Assembly: GCA_009377445.1 (NCBI GenBank)
Contig: WHUA01000016.1
Location: 34,712-98,711, forward strand
Length of the DNA stretch: 64,000 nucleotides
Source: Alphaproteobacteria bacterium
Lineage (GTDB): Bacteria; Pseudomonadota; Alphaproteobacteria; UBA8366
Reading direction: 5' to 3'
In this document: positions 7,630 through 16,366 of the stretch, piece after piece
Position numbering within the stretch: position 1 is the first letter of the stretch
How the letters are laid out: each line of letters starts with the position of its first letter
The notes under the pieces: model-generated
Seen by the model: only the letters and a program-made list of their open reading frames with translations
What the model was told of the DNA's origin: nothing
Databases searched by the model: none
Program-made: the position numbers and the translations under genes

Positions 7630-8460
7630 TCACGCGAAAACCACGTCGAGCTGCATCATGACCACGAAGCCTACCATCAGCCCGGCGGTCGCATGACCGG
7701 CATATCCCTTGCGGTTGGTCTCGGGGATGATCTCGTTCGAGATCACGAACAGCATCGCTCCCGCCGCGAAGGCGAGGCCCAGCGGCAGCAGCGGCGCGGC
7801 AATGGAGACGGCCCCCGCGCCGACGATGCCGCCAACGGGCTCCACGAGGCCCGTCGCCGCCGCGACCGCCACCGACCGAAAGCGGTCGTAGCCGGCGGAA
7901 ACCAGCGCGACCGCCACGGCGAGACCTTCCGGGATGTTTTGCAGAGCTATGCCGGTGGCCAGCGCCACGCCGTTGGCGATGTCGTCGCCGGCGAAGGAGA
8001 CCCCGACCGCAAGGCCCTCCGGAAAATTGTGCAGCGTGATGGCGATGACGAACAGCCAAAGCCTGCGCAGGTGGGCCGCGTCCGCCCCTTCCCGCCCCGA
8101 GACGAAATGCTCGTGCGGCGCATAGCGATGGACGATGGCGATGACCAGTCCGCCCGCCAGTATGCCCGCCGACACCAGCATTACGGCCAGCACCGCGCCG
8201 CCGTATATCCGCTCGCCTTGAGCGATGCCGGGAATGATCAGCGAAAAGACGGTCGCCGCCAGCATCACGCCGGCGGCGAAGCCGAGCAGCGTATTCTGCG
8301 TCCGCTGGTTGATACCCCTGCCGAGAAGGACCGGCAGGGCCCCGATCGCGGTGAAAGATCCGGCGATCAGGCTCCCTACCGCGCCGAGGACGAATATCGG
8401 CAGTGTCTCCACCGTCTGCACAATGGCCGTCATCATGGGCGTCATCATGGGCGTCATCAT
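7630..8460 (-). CDS. ZIP family divalent metal transporter
   Basis: A 276-aa inner-membrane ZIP transporter (ZupT-like) that moves zinc, iron or related ions into the cytoplasm. Eight hydrophobic segments can be traced; the metal-site motifs are HNFPEG (144-149, TM4) and QNIPEG (174-179, TM5). A His-containing loop (HRYAPHEHF) precedes TM4. The gene begins 16 bases after the dps stop and is probably co-transcribed with it. The N-terminus is odd: three perfect 12-bp copies make MMTPMMTPMMT, so several ATG starts are possible in one frame. Substrate preference cannot be read from sequence. Confidence 0.9.
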   Translation of the reverse strand: MMTPMMTPMMTAIVQTVETLPIFVLGAVGSLIAGSFTAIGALPVLLGRGINQRTQNTLLGFAAGVMLAATVFSLIIPGIAQGERIYGGAVLAVMLVSAGILAGGLVIAIVHRYAPHEHFVSGREGADAAHLRRLWLFVIAITLHNFPEGLAVGVSFAGDDIANGVALATGIALQNIPEGLAVAVALVSAGYDRFRSVAVAAATGLVEPVGGIVGAGAVSIAAPLLPLGLAFAAGAMLFVISNEIIPETNRKGYAGHATAGLMVGFVVMMQLDVVFA

Positions 8461-8463
8461 GGG
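8428..8463. repeat. Three 12-bp tandem copies at the start of the ZIP gene
   Basis: The unit CGTCATCATGGG (plus strand; CCCATGATGACG on the coding strand) is repeated three times without mismatch. Each unit supplies two ATG codons in the ZIP reading frame and keeps frame because it is 12 bp. Gain or loss of copies by slippage would alter the N-terminus and spacing to the ribosome site, not the frame. Confidence 0.9.
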
Positions 8464-8476
8464 CGTTGTGCCCTAC

Positions 8477-8947
8477 CTACTTGACCAGCATGCTGCGGAG
8501 CATCCAGGCATTCTTCTCGTGGATCTGCATCCGCTGCGTCAGCAGGTCCGCCGTCGGCTCGTCGTTCGCCCGCTCGACGGCGGGAAAGATCGAGCGCGCC
8601 GTCCGCACAACCGCTTCCTGGCCCTTGACGAGGTTGGCGATCATCGTTTCCGCCGCGGGCACGTCTTCTTCCTCTTCGATCGAAGACAGCTTCGAGAAGG
8701 CCGCATAGCTGCCGGGCGCGGGCTCGCCAAGCGCGCGAATCCGTTCGGCGATGATGTCGACCGCCAGCGCTAGCTCGGTGTACTGCTGTTCGAACATCAG
8801 ATGCAGGGTGTTGAACAGCGGGCCCTCCACATTCCAGTGGTAGTTATGGGTCTTGAGGTAAAGCGTATAGCTGTCCGCCAGCAACCGGGACAGGCCGGCC
8901 GTGATCTCCGAACGTTCCTTCCGGTTGATCCCTATATTGATTTCCAT
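8477..8947 (-). CDS. dps: Dps family DNA-protection / mini-ferritin protein
   Basis: A 156-aa Dps protein: dodecameric mini-ferritin that oxidises and stores iron and protects DNA under stress. The inter-subunit ferroxidase site is visible in THNYHWNVEGP (H37) and in EQQYTELALAVDIIAERIR (D64 and E68). A purine-rich ribosome site (AGGAAAGGAG) precedes ATG 8947. A ZIP metal transporter follows 16 bases later, so import and storage of metal are probably co-regulated. An Irr-box-like sequence lies about 30 bases upstream. Confidence 0.95.
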   Translation of the reverse strand: MEINIGINRKERSEITAGLSRLLADSYTLYLKTHNYHWNVEGPLFNTLHLMFEQQYTELALAVDIIAERIRALGEPAPGSYAAFSKLSSIEEEEDVPAAETMIANLVKGQEAVVRTARSIFPAVERANDEPTADLLTQRMQIHEKNAWMLRSMLVK

Positions 8948-8973
8948 CGCTTTTCTCCTTTCCTAAATGCAAA

Positions 8974-8988
8974 TTAGAATTATTAAAA
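8974..8988 (-). promoter_or_regulatory. Candidate Irr box (iron control element) upstream of dps
   Basis: On the plus strand this reads TTAGAATTATTAAAA. The rhizobial/alphaproteobacterial Irr consensus, from memory, is TTAGAA-N3-TTCTAA; one half-site is perfect and the other matches 4 of 6, so 10 of 12 specified bases agree. Its position, 27-41 bases before the dps start, suits control of iron storage. Fur-type sites are also AT-rich, so Irr is a preference only. Confidence 0.4.
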
Positions 8989-9059
8989 TAACTGCTCCAA
9001 ATATAGACGCAGCGCTGAAAGGTATCAAGCGATATTTGCAGGTTGGAGCCGGCCGGGCG

Positions 9060-9839
9060 TCAGCTCTGGAAGCGGACCTCGACCTTGCCCAGCTTGCCGA
9101 AGTCGGCGGTAACCGTGCTGCCGACCGGCGCCGGGATCGGGCCCGTCGCAGCGCCCGACGTGATCCATTGGCCGGCCTTGATCTCGTGCCCGCGCTTGGC
9201 CAGGTGATTGGCGAGCCAGGCCAGCGAGTTCAATGGATTTTTCAACACGTTGGCGCCACTGCTGGCGGCGACCTCCTTGCCGTCGACGAGATGCCGGACG
9301 CCGCACTGCGCCAGGTCGAGGCTGCGCCAGTTGGCAACCGCAGGCCCGTAAACGAAGCTGAAGTTCCCGGCGTGATCGGCGACGGTGCCCTGGACGCCGA
9401 GCTTCGGGCGGTTCGCGATGCGCAAGCCGGTGACCTCGATCGCCGGGTGCAGGGATTCCACCGCCGCCGCGATCACCTGCCCCGTATAGGGCGCGCCTTC
9501 GGCCGGAATGTCCTTGCCGATGCGGAACGCGAACTCGCATTCGAAGCCGCCGACGGTTTCGCTGGACCGCTCGATCGTCTGCGGCGTAGCGTTGATGTGC
9601 GGCGCGAAGAGCGGCCCCGCCGCGGGCTCCTTCGCCCCGGCGCGCGCCATCGCCTCGTCGTTGGTCAGCGCGACCTTCCAGCCGCCCAGCTTGAGGCCGA
9701 TGTTCTTGAGAATCTCGTCCTGGATCGCATACGCGTCCGCAAGCGTCTTCGGCTCTGCCTCGGACGGCAGGGCTTCCATCTTCCGGCCGTCCCGCCGGGC
9801 CGCGATCAAGAGCTGCGCCGCCTTCTTTACATCGACCAT
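9060..9839 (-). CDS. 2-keto-4-pentenoate hydratase-type enzyme (FAH superfamily)
   Basis: A 259-aa member of the fumarylacetoacetate hydrolase superfamily, MhpD/HpaH branch, whose members hydrate 2-hydroxydienoates or decarboxylate oxalocrotonate in meta-cleavage of aromatics. Family features are KTLADAYAIQDE, LGGWKVALTN, the metal-binding acidic set E100 and E102 in GGFECEFAFRIGKD and E135 in AIEVTGLR, and the C-terminal GQWITSGAATGP. No other aromatic catabolism gene is nearby, so the physiological substrate is open. It lies between dps and the broken EF-G-like gene, all on the minus strand, with gaps of over 100 bases. Confidence 0.88.
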   Translation of the reverse strand: MVDVKKAAQLLIAARRDGRKMEALPSEAEPKTLADAYAIQDEILKNIGLKLGGWKVALTNDEAMARAGAKEPAAGPLFAPHINATPQTIERSSETVGGFECEFAFRIGKDIPAEGAPYTGQVIAAAVESLHPAIEVTGLRIANRPKLGVQGTVADHAGNFSFVYGPAVANWRSLDLAQCGVRHLVDGKEVAASSGANVLKNPLNSLAWLANHLAKRGHEIKAGQWITSGAATGPIPAPVGSTVTADFGKLGKVEVRFQS

Positions 9840-9958
9840 GTCTCACGTCTCCCCATACGATGATCCGCGTCGGTACCGGCAGTCTTGCGCCGCCGATGAT
9901 TAGGCATAAGCCGCGGCGTTGGCAACCGGATGGACGACGACGACGGCCGGCAACGAGC

Positions 9959-11985
9959 CTAAACGGCGCCTTCCTTGCGCTGTGAGACGATAATCTCGGC
10001 ATCGCGGCCGGTCAGCTCGGCGAGGTGGTCGAATTTCCATTCGAAAGTGCCGACGCCTACGGTCAGCGACCTGAGATCGACGATCAGGTCGTGCAGCTCC
10101 GACTGCGGCATGTTCGCCTTGACCTCGTCCCAGCCGGTCCAGCCGCGCTTCGTGTCGAAGCCGAGGATCTGCCCGCGCCGCTTCGTGATCACGGTCTGCG
10201 CCTGCCCCGTGTGCTCCGTGGGTATGGAAATCGTGACCTGGGCAATCGGCTCCAGCAAGACCGGGTTGCATTGCGGCAAGGCTTCCTTCATCGCCAATAT
10301 CCCGGCGCGCCTGAAGGCCATGTCGGAAGAATCGACCGAATGGTACTGGCCGTCGTAGAGCGTCACCGACACGTCGATCACCGGGAAGCCGAGCGGCCCT
10401 GCCTTGAGATACTCCTTCACGCCATGCTCGACGGCGGGGATGTATTGCCGCGGCACGACGCCGCCGCTGATCTTGTCGACGACTCGAACCCCTTGCCGCG
10501 CGGCAGCGGCTTGATGTCGAGATGGACGTCGCCGAACTCGCCATGCCCGCCGGACTGCTTCTTGTGGCGGGCATGCTGCTGGACCGCCTTGCGGATCGTC
10601 TCCTTGTAGGGAACCTGCGGCCGCGATGCGGTGACGGCGACGTTGTAGCGGTTCTTCAGCTTTTCGGCGGCGACCTGGAGGTGGATGTCGCCTTGCCCCC
10701 ACAGCACGAGCTGGTGGGTATCCTCGTTGTGCTCGGCCATGATCGACGGATCTTCCTCGATCAGGCGGGCGATGCCGCTCGACAGCTTCACTTCGTCCTC
10801 GCGCCGCTCCGCCTTGATCGCCATGGAGTAGACCGGCTGCAGCGGGTCGAGCCACGACAATGCGTCCTTCACGACGCCAGCCGGGCTCAGCACGTCGCCG
10901 GTCTTGATCGCCTCGAGCCTGCCGAGGCCGACGATATCACCGGCATTCGCCTTCGACACCTTGCCGAGCGTATGACCCATGAGCTGCGAAAGGCCGCTGA
11001 CGCGATGCTCGCCGAATGTAGCGCCGTCGGCCACCGACCCGCGCCAAACGCGCGCGACCGACAGCTTGCCGGTGTGCGGCATGTGATAGGTCTTGAACAC
11101 CTGGATCAACGGATCGCCCTCGGCGCCGCCGTGGCGCTCGAGCGTCGTTTCCGGCCCAGGCGCCTCGTGCCGTAGCGCTTTCAGCAGCCGGAGCACGCCG
11201 TGATTGCGCTCCGCCGCGCCGAGGAACACCGGGACGATACGGTCCGCCTGCAGCTCGCGCGCGAGATAGGTGTATATCTCGTCCTTCGGCGGCACGACGT
11301 CTTCGAGCAGCTCCTCGAGCAGCTTATCGTCGAAATCCGCCAGCCTCTCCAGCAGCTCCTGGCGCGCCTCCACGTTGCGGCCCCGCACCCCCTCCGGCAG
11401 CTCGATGAGCGCCGACAGATTGCCGGGCTGATATTTGTAGGCGCGCTCGGATACAAGGTCGACGTATCCCGTTATGGCGTCTCCTTCGCGGATCGGCACG
11501 TGGCGCAGCGCAAGCGGCCGGTCCGAGATCGATTGGATCGCTTCCAGCAGCTCCCGGACGCGGTCGTTCGCGTGGTCCATCTTGTTGATGAACACCATAT
11601 GCGGGATCGCGTGCTGGTCGAGAAAATGGAACAGCGGCGAAAGCGTCAGCGCCCGGCTCGCTTCCGGCTCGCAGACCACGATCGCCACGTCGGCCACCAT
11701 CAGGGCGGCATAAGTGTCATGCGCGAATTCGACGGAGCCGGGACAATCGAGGAAATGCCACTGTTCGCCCAGAAATTCCGCCGATGCGACGGAGACCTCG
11801 GTGCTCATGCTGCGCGCGCGGGCTTCCTGCGACGCGTCGCCCACCGTATTGCCCTCCTTGACGTTTCCTCGTCGCTGCGTGGCGCCGCATGCGAAGAGCA
11901 GTGATTCCAGAAGGGTGGTCTTTCCGCTGAGGTAGGGGCCGACGATTGCAGCGCAGCGTGGTGCAGATGGATTGCGCCCCGGCAT
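9959..11985 (-). pseudogene. EF-G-like GTPase, interrupted by a single-base deletion
   Basis: Two overlapping frames together make a full EF-G-like protein of about 675 aa. The first frame, from ATG 11985, has GTPase motifs GPYLSGKT (16-23), DCPG (80-83) and NKMD (134-137), then EF-G domains II-III and the domain IV sequence KPLPRGKGFE. There it shifts into tail SSTRS and stops near 10417. The second frame resumes exactly with VVDKISGGVVPRQYIPAVE and runs to the natural C-terminus. Adding one T after codon GAG (10483-10485) restores GFEFVDK, the normal EF-G reading. The P-loop differs from canonical EF-G, so this is a paralogue (EF-G-like/EF-G2), not the main fusA. No slippery heptamer is visible. 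It is either a true pseudogene or a sequencing error. Confidence 0.85.
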
Positions 11986-12103
11986 TTTGAACCTCCTTTC
12001 CGGGTTTGTGGTCTGCCCACACCGCGTCGGCGCAGGCTAATTCCGCCAACCAACACCCGGTCATGGTTCCAAGCCGGAAGGCGCGTGGCAAGCAAAAAGC
12101 TCG

Positions 12104-13030
12104 CTAACGCTCCAACTGCCCGTCTTTGTAGGGTTTCAGGGCGGCATACAGCGTGTCGTGAACCGGCGTCGCGACGCCGCATTGACGCCCGAGCCTCGCC
12201 ACCGCTCCGGAAAAGTGGTCCAGCTCCATGCGCCGGCCACCGTTGAGATCGTGCAGCATGGAGGCGACCATCTCCGGCGGCCAGCCGTCGAGCACCGCCA
12301 TCTGCCGCTCCACCGCGTCGGCGGGAAGCGACACGCCGCGGGCGCGTCCCACCGCGGCCGCCTCCGCGATCGCGTTGTACAGCAGCATGCGCGTATCCGG
12401 GTCCGCGCGCAGCAGCCCGACCGGCTTCCGCGTCGCCGTGGTCGCGCCGCTGAGGGCGACCAGGACGATGAATTTCATCCATATCTCGGTCATTACGGCG
12501 GGCGAGAAAAGCGCGTCGACCCCAGCCGCCCTGCACGCCGCCTCGAAGGCCTGGCCGCGCTTCGACATGCTGCCGTCCAGCTCGCCGAAGATCATCCGGG
12601 CGAAGCTGCCGGTCTGGCGGATCAGCCCCGGCTCGGCCACCACCGCGGCGATGTAGACCGTGCCGCCCAGGACATGCCGCTCGCCCAGAACCCTACCCAG
12701 AATCTCCTCGGTCTCAACGCCGTTCTGGAGCGCGAGCACCGTGGTATCCGGCCCCACCATCGGCCGGCAGGCATGCACCACGGCCTCGGTGTCGAACAGC
12801 TTGACGGCGAACATCAGGTAGTCGACCGGGCCGACAGACTCGGGATCGTCGGTCGCCTGGGCCGGATGGATCGTCAGGTTTCCGTTGGGGCTCTCGATGC
12901 GGAGGCCCGTCTTCCGGATCGCATCGAGATGGCCGCCGCGCGCGATGAAGACAACGTCGTGGCCGCCATCGGCGAGCCGCGCCCCGAAGTAGCCGCCGAC
13001 CGCGCCCGCGCCGAATACCGCGATCCGCAT
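12104..13030 (-). CDS. panE: 2-dehydropantoate 2-reductase
   Basis: A 308-aa ketopantoate reductase: NADPH-dependent reduction of 2-dehydropantoate to pantoate for CoA synthesis. The N-terminal Rossmann signature MRIAVFGAGAVGGYFGARLA is complete, followed by VDYLMFAVKLFDTEA and LALQNGVETEE. The C-terminal helical domain has the K-containing WMKFIVLVALSG and the conserved SMLHDLNGGRRMELDHFSG. The family is broad, and distant members act on other ketoacids, but the motifs fit PanE. It starts 13 bases after the aminotransferase stop and is probably co-transcribed with it. Confidence 0.88.
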   Translation of the reverse strand: MRIAVFGAGAVGGYFGARLADGGHDVVFIARGGHLDAIRKTGLRIESPNGNLTIHPAQATDDPESVGPVDYLMFAVKLFDTEAVVHACRPMVGPDTTVLALQNGVETEEILGRVLGERHVLGGTVYIAAVVAEPGLIRQTGSFARMIFGELDGSMSKRGQAFEAACRAAGVDALFSPAVMTEIWMKFIVLVALSGATTATRKPVGLLRADPDTRMLLYNAIAEAAAVGRARGVSLPADAVERQMAVLDGWPPEMVASMLHDLNGGRRMELDHFSGAVARLGRQCGVATPVHDTLYAALKPYKDGQLER

Positions 13031-13043
13031 CGGCCGCCGCCGC

Positions 13044-14246
13044 TCAGCGAAGCGCCGCGCAGGCGCGCTGGATGCGGATGCAGGCGTCTTCCAGCGTCTC
13101 CGTCGCGGCCGCGTAGGAGATGCGGAAATAGGGCGACAGGCCGAACGCCTCGCCCTGCACCACCGCCACGCCTTCGCTTTCCAGCAGGTAGGTGACGAAG
13201 TCTTCGTCGGTCGCGATCACCTTGCCGTCCGGCGTCTTCTTGCCGATGCAGCCCGCGCAGGACGGGTAGACGTAGAAAGCGCCCGGCGGGGTGGCGCAGG
13301 TTAGACCCTTCGCCTGGTTCAGCATGGAGACGACGAGGTCGCGCCGCTCCTTGAACACCGCGACGTTCTTCGGGATGAAGCTCTTGTCGCCGTCGAGCGC
13401 CGCCACCGCCGCCCACTGGCTGATCGTGGACGTGCTGCTGCAGTTCTGCGACTGCACCATGTTGATGCCCTTGATCAGCTCCTTGGGCCCGCCGGCGAAG
13501 CCGACGCGCCAGCCGGTCATGCAATAGGCCTTAGACACGCCGTTCATGGTCAGCGTGCGGCTCATAAGTCCCGGCTCGACCTGGGCGATGCTGTAGAACT
13601 TGAAATCGTCATAGATGATGTGCTCGTAGATGTCGTCGGCGAACACCATGACCTGGGGGTGACGCATCAGCACGGCGGCCAGCGCCTTCAGCTCGTCGCG
13701 GCTGTACGCCGCGCCGGTCGGGTTGCTCGGCGAGTTGAGGACGAGCCACTTGGTCTTGGGCGTGATCGCGGCCTCGAGCTGCTCGGGCGTCATCTTGAAG
13801 CCCGTCGCCTCGGTCGCGTCGATCGTAACCGGCACGCCTTCGGCGAGCACGGCGATGTCGGTATAGCTCACCCAATAGGGTGCGGGCACGATCACCTCGT
13901 CGCCCGGATCGAGCGTCGCCATCATGGCGTTGAAGATGATCTGCTTGCCGCCGACGCCAATGCTGATCTGGTCCGGCGTATAGTCGAGGTTGTTCTCGCG
14001 CTTGAACTTGCGGCAGGCCGCCTCGCGCAGCTCGAACAAGCCCGCGGGCGGCGCATATTTCGTCTTGCCCTCCGCCATGGCGCGGATCGCCGCGTCCTTG
14101 ATGAACTGGGGCGTGTCGAAGTCCGGCTCGCCCGCGCCGAGGCCGATCACGTCCATGCCGGCGCGCTGCATATCCTGCGCTTTGGCGGTGACGGCCATGG
14201 TTGGAGACGGCTTGATACGGCCGAGCCGGGACGCAAGGACGGACAT
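13044..14246 (-). CDS. aspC: Aspartate aminotransferase (class I PLP enzyme)
   Basis: A 400-aa pyridoxal-phosphate enzyme of the bacterial Ib aspartate aminotransferase group, exchanging amino groups between aspartate and 2-oxoglutarate; some relatives also use prephenate. Visible motifs are GAGEPDFDTP (37-46), the PYWVSY stretch, NSPSNPTGAAY, ADDIYEHI and the PLP lysine K239 in NGVSKAYCMTGWRVG. ATG 14246 has GAAGAGG upstream and gives the usual SRLGRIKPSPT opening; a longer frame to 14306 lacks family similarity. It probably leads an operon with panE and is divergent from the PhyH-type gene. Confidence 0.92.
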   Translation of the reverse strand: MSVLASRLGRIKPSPTMAVTAKAQDMQRAGMDVIGLGAGEPDFDTPQFIKDAAIRAMAEGKTKYAPPAGLFELREAACRKFKRENNLDYTPDQISIGVGGKQIIFNAMMATLDPGDEVIVPAPYWVSYTDIAVLAEGVPVTIDATEATGFKMTPEQLEAAITPKTKWLVLNSPSNPTGAAYSRDELKALAAVLMRHPQVMVFADDIYEHIIYDDFKFYSIAQVEPGLMSRTLTMNGVSKAYCMTGWRVGFAGGPKELIKGINMVQSQNCSSTSTISQWAAVAALDGDKSFIPKNVAVFKERRDLVVSMLNQAKGLTCATPPGAFYVYPSCAGCIGKKTPDGKVIATDEDFVTYLLESEGVAVVQGEAFGLSPYFRISYAAATETLEDACIRIQRACAALR

Positions 14247-14419
14247 CGTGGAACCTCTTCGCAGGAACCTGGAACCGGTTGGAAAGGGTCGGAACCCTAC
14301 GCCCATGTTTCTGCCGTTTCAATAGCGAAACCGGCGGGCAAGCCCCCTCAACTTGACGCTGTCCGGCCCCCTCCGTAGGGTCATTTCCAGAGGCTGGAAA
14401 CCGCCGAGGAAACGCCGCG

Positions 14420-15280
14420 ATGCGCAAGACCCTGACCGACGACCAAGTCAGCGCCTATCGGGAAAAAGGCTACCATTTCCCGGTCCGCGTAATGTCCCCG
14501 GCAGAGGCTACCGGCTACCGGGCGAGGCTCGAAGCCTTCGAATCCGGCCAGGGCGGAAATATCCGCGGGCGTCGGCGCCAGAAGCTCTATCTCCTCCTGA
14601 CCTGGGTAAACGAGATCGTGCGCAACCCGCGCATCCTCGACGCGGTCGAAGACATCCTCGGCCCCGACCTCCTCTGCTGGCAGACCGCCTTCTTCATCAA
14701 GGAGCCGGACAACAAGGGTTATGTGAGCTGGCACCAGGACTCGACCTATTGGGGGCTGAGCTCGCCCGACGTGTGCACGGCGTGGCTGGCGTTCACCCCG
14801 GCCACGCTGGAGAGCGGGGCCATGAAAGTCGCGCCGGGGACACATAGGCTGGCGCAGCTTCCGCATGCCGACACCTTCAATCCCGACAACCTGCTGACCC
14901 GCGGGCAGGAGCTGAAGATGGAGGTCGACCGCGCCAGCGCCGTCGACATGGTGCTCGATGCGGGCGAGATCTCGCTGCACCACGTCATGCTGGCGCACGC
15001 CTCGGAGCCGAACCGCTCGAACGACCGCCGCATCGGCCTCGCCATCCGCTACATCGCCCCCCACGTCCGTCAGGCGACCGGCGTGCCGGACACCGCCATG
15101 CTCGTGCGCGGCAAGGACACCTACGGCAATTTCGAAATGGAGACGCCGCCGGCCGCAGACATGCATCCGGACGCCGTGGCGCTGCACGACCGCATCACGA
15201 AGACGCGCGAAGGCTTCATCTATCAGGGAACAGACAAGGGCGCCCACCGCAATACCGGCGACGTGATCACCAAGGGCTGA
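14420..15280 (+). CDS. Phytanoyl-CoA dioxygenase (PhyH) family protein
   Basis: A 286-aa Fe(II)/2-oxoglutarate dioxygenase of the PhyH family. Metal ligands are H105 and D107 in VSWHQDSTYWGL and a distal His in HHVMLAHASEPNRS (probably H193), with R204 or R205 nearby for 2OG. The N-terminus TDDQVSAYREKGYHFPV is typical of the family. Bacterial members hydroxylate diverse small molecules, including ectoine and halogenated or phosphonate compounds; nothing nearby identifies the substrate. The gene is followed 65 bases later by an EamA transporter in the same direction. Confidence 0.9.
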   Translation: MRKTLTDDQVSAYREKGYHFPVRVMSPAEATGYRARLEAFESGQGGNIRGRRRQKLYLLLTWVNEIVRNPRILDAVEDILGPDLLCWQTAFFIKEPDNKGYVSWHQDSTYWGLSSPDVCTAWLAFTPATLESGAMKVAPGTHRLAQLPHADTFNPDNLLTRGQELKMEVDRASAVDMVLDAGEISLHHVMLAHASEPNRSNDRRIGLAIRYIAPHVRQATGVPDTAMLVRGKDTYGNFEMETPPAADMHPDAVALHDRITKTREGFIYQGTDKGAHRNTGDVITKG

Positions 15281-15345
15281 CGCGCCGCCGTCGCTAAATC
15301 CTTCCGCCGCCAGCCAGTCCTGCCCGCATCGAGGGTCCGCTTCCG

Positions 15346-16185
15346 ATGACACTGCTGGTTACAGCCCTGTTGCTGCTGGCGGCGCTGATCCACGCTTCCT
15401 GGAATGCCTTCATCAAGGGCGCCCGCGACCCGGTCGCGATGGCGACGCTCATCTACGGGACCGAGGCGCTGATCATGCTTCCGGTCCTTTTCTTCGTCGG
15501 CCCGCTGCCGCAGTCGGTGTGGCTGCTGACGGCGGTGCATGTGGCGCTGCACATCGTCTACAAGATCGCCCTGATCGCGATGTTCCAGCACGGCGACCTG
15601 AGCCAGGTCTATCCCGTTGCGCGGGGCGTGGCGCCCCTCCTCGTGACTGCGCTTGCAATCCCGGCCGCGGGTGAGATTCCGGGCGCGATGGCGCTCCTCG
15701 GCATCGGGCTGATCTGCGCCGGCTTGCTCAGCTTCGCCCTCGAGCGCAGCGCGATCGGCCGCGCCCGCACCAAGCCGTTGCTGCTCGCGGCGACCGCCGG
15801 CATCGCGCTCAGCGCCTATACCGTCATCGACGGCCTCGGCGTGCGGACCCCGGGGGCGGCGCTCAGCTACGCCGCCTGGCTGTTCGTCCTGGACGGCTCG
15901 ACCATGTTCGTCATCGCCAGGATCTGGCGCGGCCCCCGTCTCTACACGTCACTGCGCCTGCACTGGAAGACCGGCACCGCGCTCGGCCTGATCAGCAGCA
16001 GCAATTTCTGCATCGTGCTGTGGGCGCTGAGCTTCGCCGCCATGGGCCCCGTAGCCGCGGTGCGCGAAACGAGCGTCGTCTTCGCCGCGCTGATCGGGGC
16101 GATCTTCATGGGCGAATCCTTCGGCATCCGGCGCGTCGCTGCCGCGGTCGTGATAGCCGCCGGCATCGTGCTGATGAATGTATGA
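15346..16185 (+). CDS. EamA/DMT family transporter
   Basis: A 279-aa inner-membrane protein of the drug/metabolite transporter superfamily, two EamA repeats with about ten membrane segments (LLVTALLLLAALIHASWNAF at the start, then paired segments such as LLAATAGIALSAYTVIDGLG). The WNAFIKGARDP stretch after TM1 and GPVAAVRETSVVFAALIGAI near the end are common in this group. Substrate is unknown. Its 3' end is notable: the last 31 bases recur imperfectly at 17564-17594, beyond the adjacent nucleotidyltransferase module. Confidence 0.9.
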   Translation: MTLLVTALLLLAALIHASWNAFIKGARDPVAMATLIYGTEALIMLPVLFFVGPLPQSVWLLTAVHVALHIVYKIALIAMFQHGDLSQVYPVARGVAPLLVTALAIPAAGEIPGAMALLGIGLICAGLLSFALERSAIGRARTKPLLLAATAGIALSAYTVIDGLGVRTPGAALSYAAWLFVLDGSTMFVIARIWRGPRLYTSLRLHWKTGTALGLISSSNFCIVLWALSFAAMGPVAAVRETSVVFAALIGAIFMGESFGIRRVAAAVVIAAGIVLMNV

Positions 16186-16186
16186 C
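16156..16186. repeat. Left copy of imperfect 31-bp direct repeat (eamA 3' end)
   Basis: These bases encode the EamA C-terminus AAGIVLMNV and its stop. They match 17564-17594 at 26 of 31 positions. The two copies bracket the low-GC two-gene module between them. Confidence 0.8.
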
Positions 16187-16269
16187 ATATTGTCTTTTCA
16201 ATAAATTATACGCTATCCCGCGCCCATACCGAACCCGCGCCCATCCTTGAGGTTATTTTTTCTGTTGCG

Positions 16270-16327
16270 TTTCCGGTAACAATTGATATATTACCGCCCG
16301 AAGATAAATAGTAATTGTTACCGGAAA
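16270..16327. promoter_or_regulatory. Promoter framed by a perfect 15-bp inverted repeat
   Basis: TTTCCGGTAACAATT (16270-16284) and AATTGTTACCGGAAA (16313-16327) are exact reverse complements with 28 bases between. Inside lies a sigma-70-like promoter: TTGATA (16283-16288), 16-base spacer, TAAATA (16305-16310). The -35 box touches the left arm and the expected start site, near 16317, falls in the right arm. A dimeric repressor bound here would block transcription of the downstream module, as in autoregulated toxin-antitoxin operons. The repressor is inferred to be the first product of the module. Confidence 0.65.
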
Positions 16328-16366
16328 TATGAACCGGAGCGTTTCCGGCTTCAATGGGGTACGGCG

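Noticed and set aside
8428..8463. CRISPR-like array
   Set aside because: The repeats are 12 bp, contiguous and inside a coding region; there are no spacers.
10475..10500. Programmed ribosomal frameshift in the EF-G-like gene
   Set aside because: No slippery heptamer or downstream structure is evident at the switch, and recoding is not known for this family. A deletion or sequencing error fits better.
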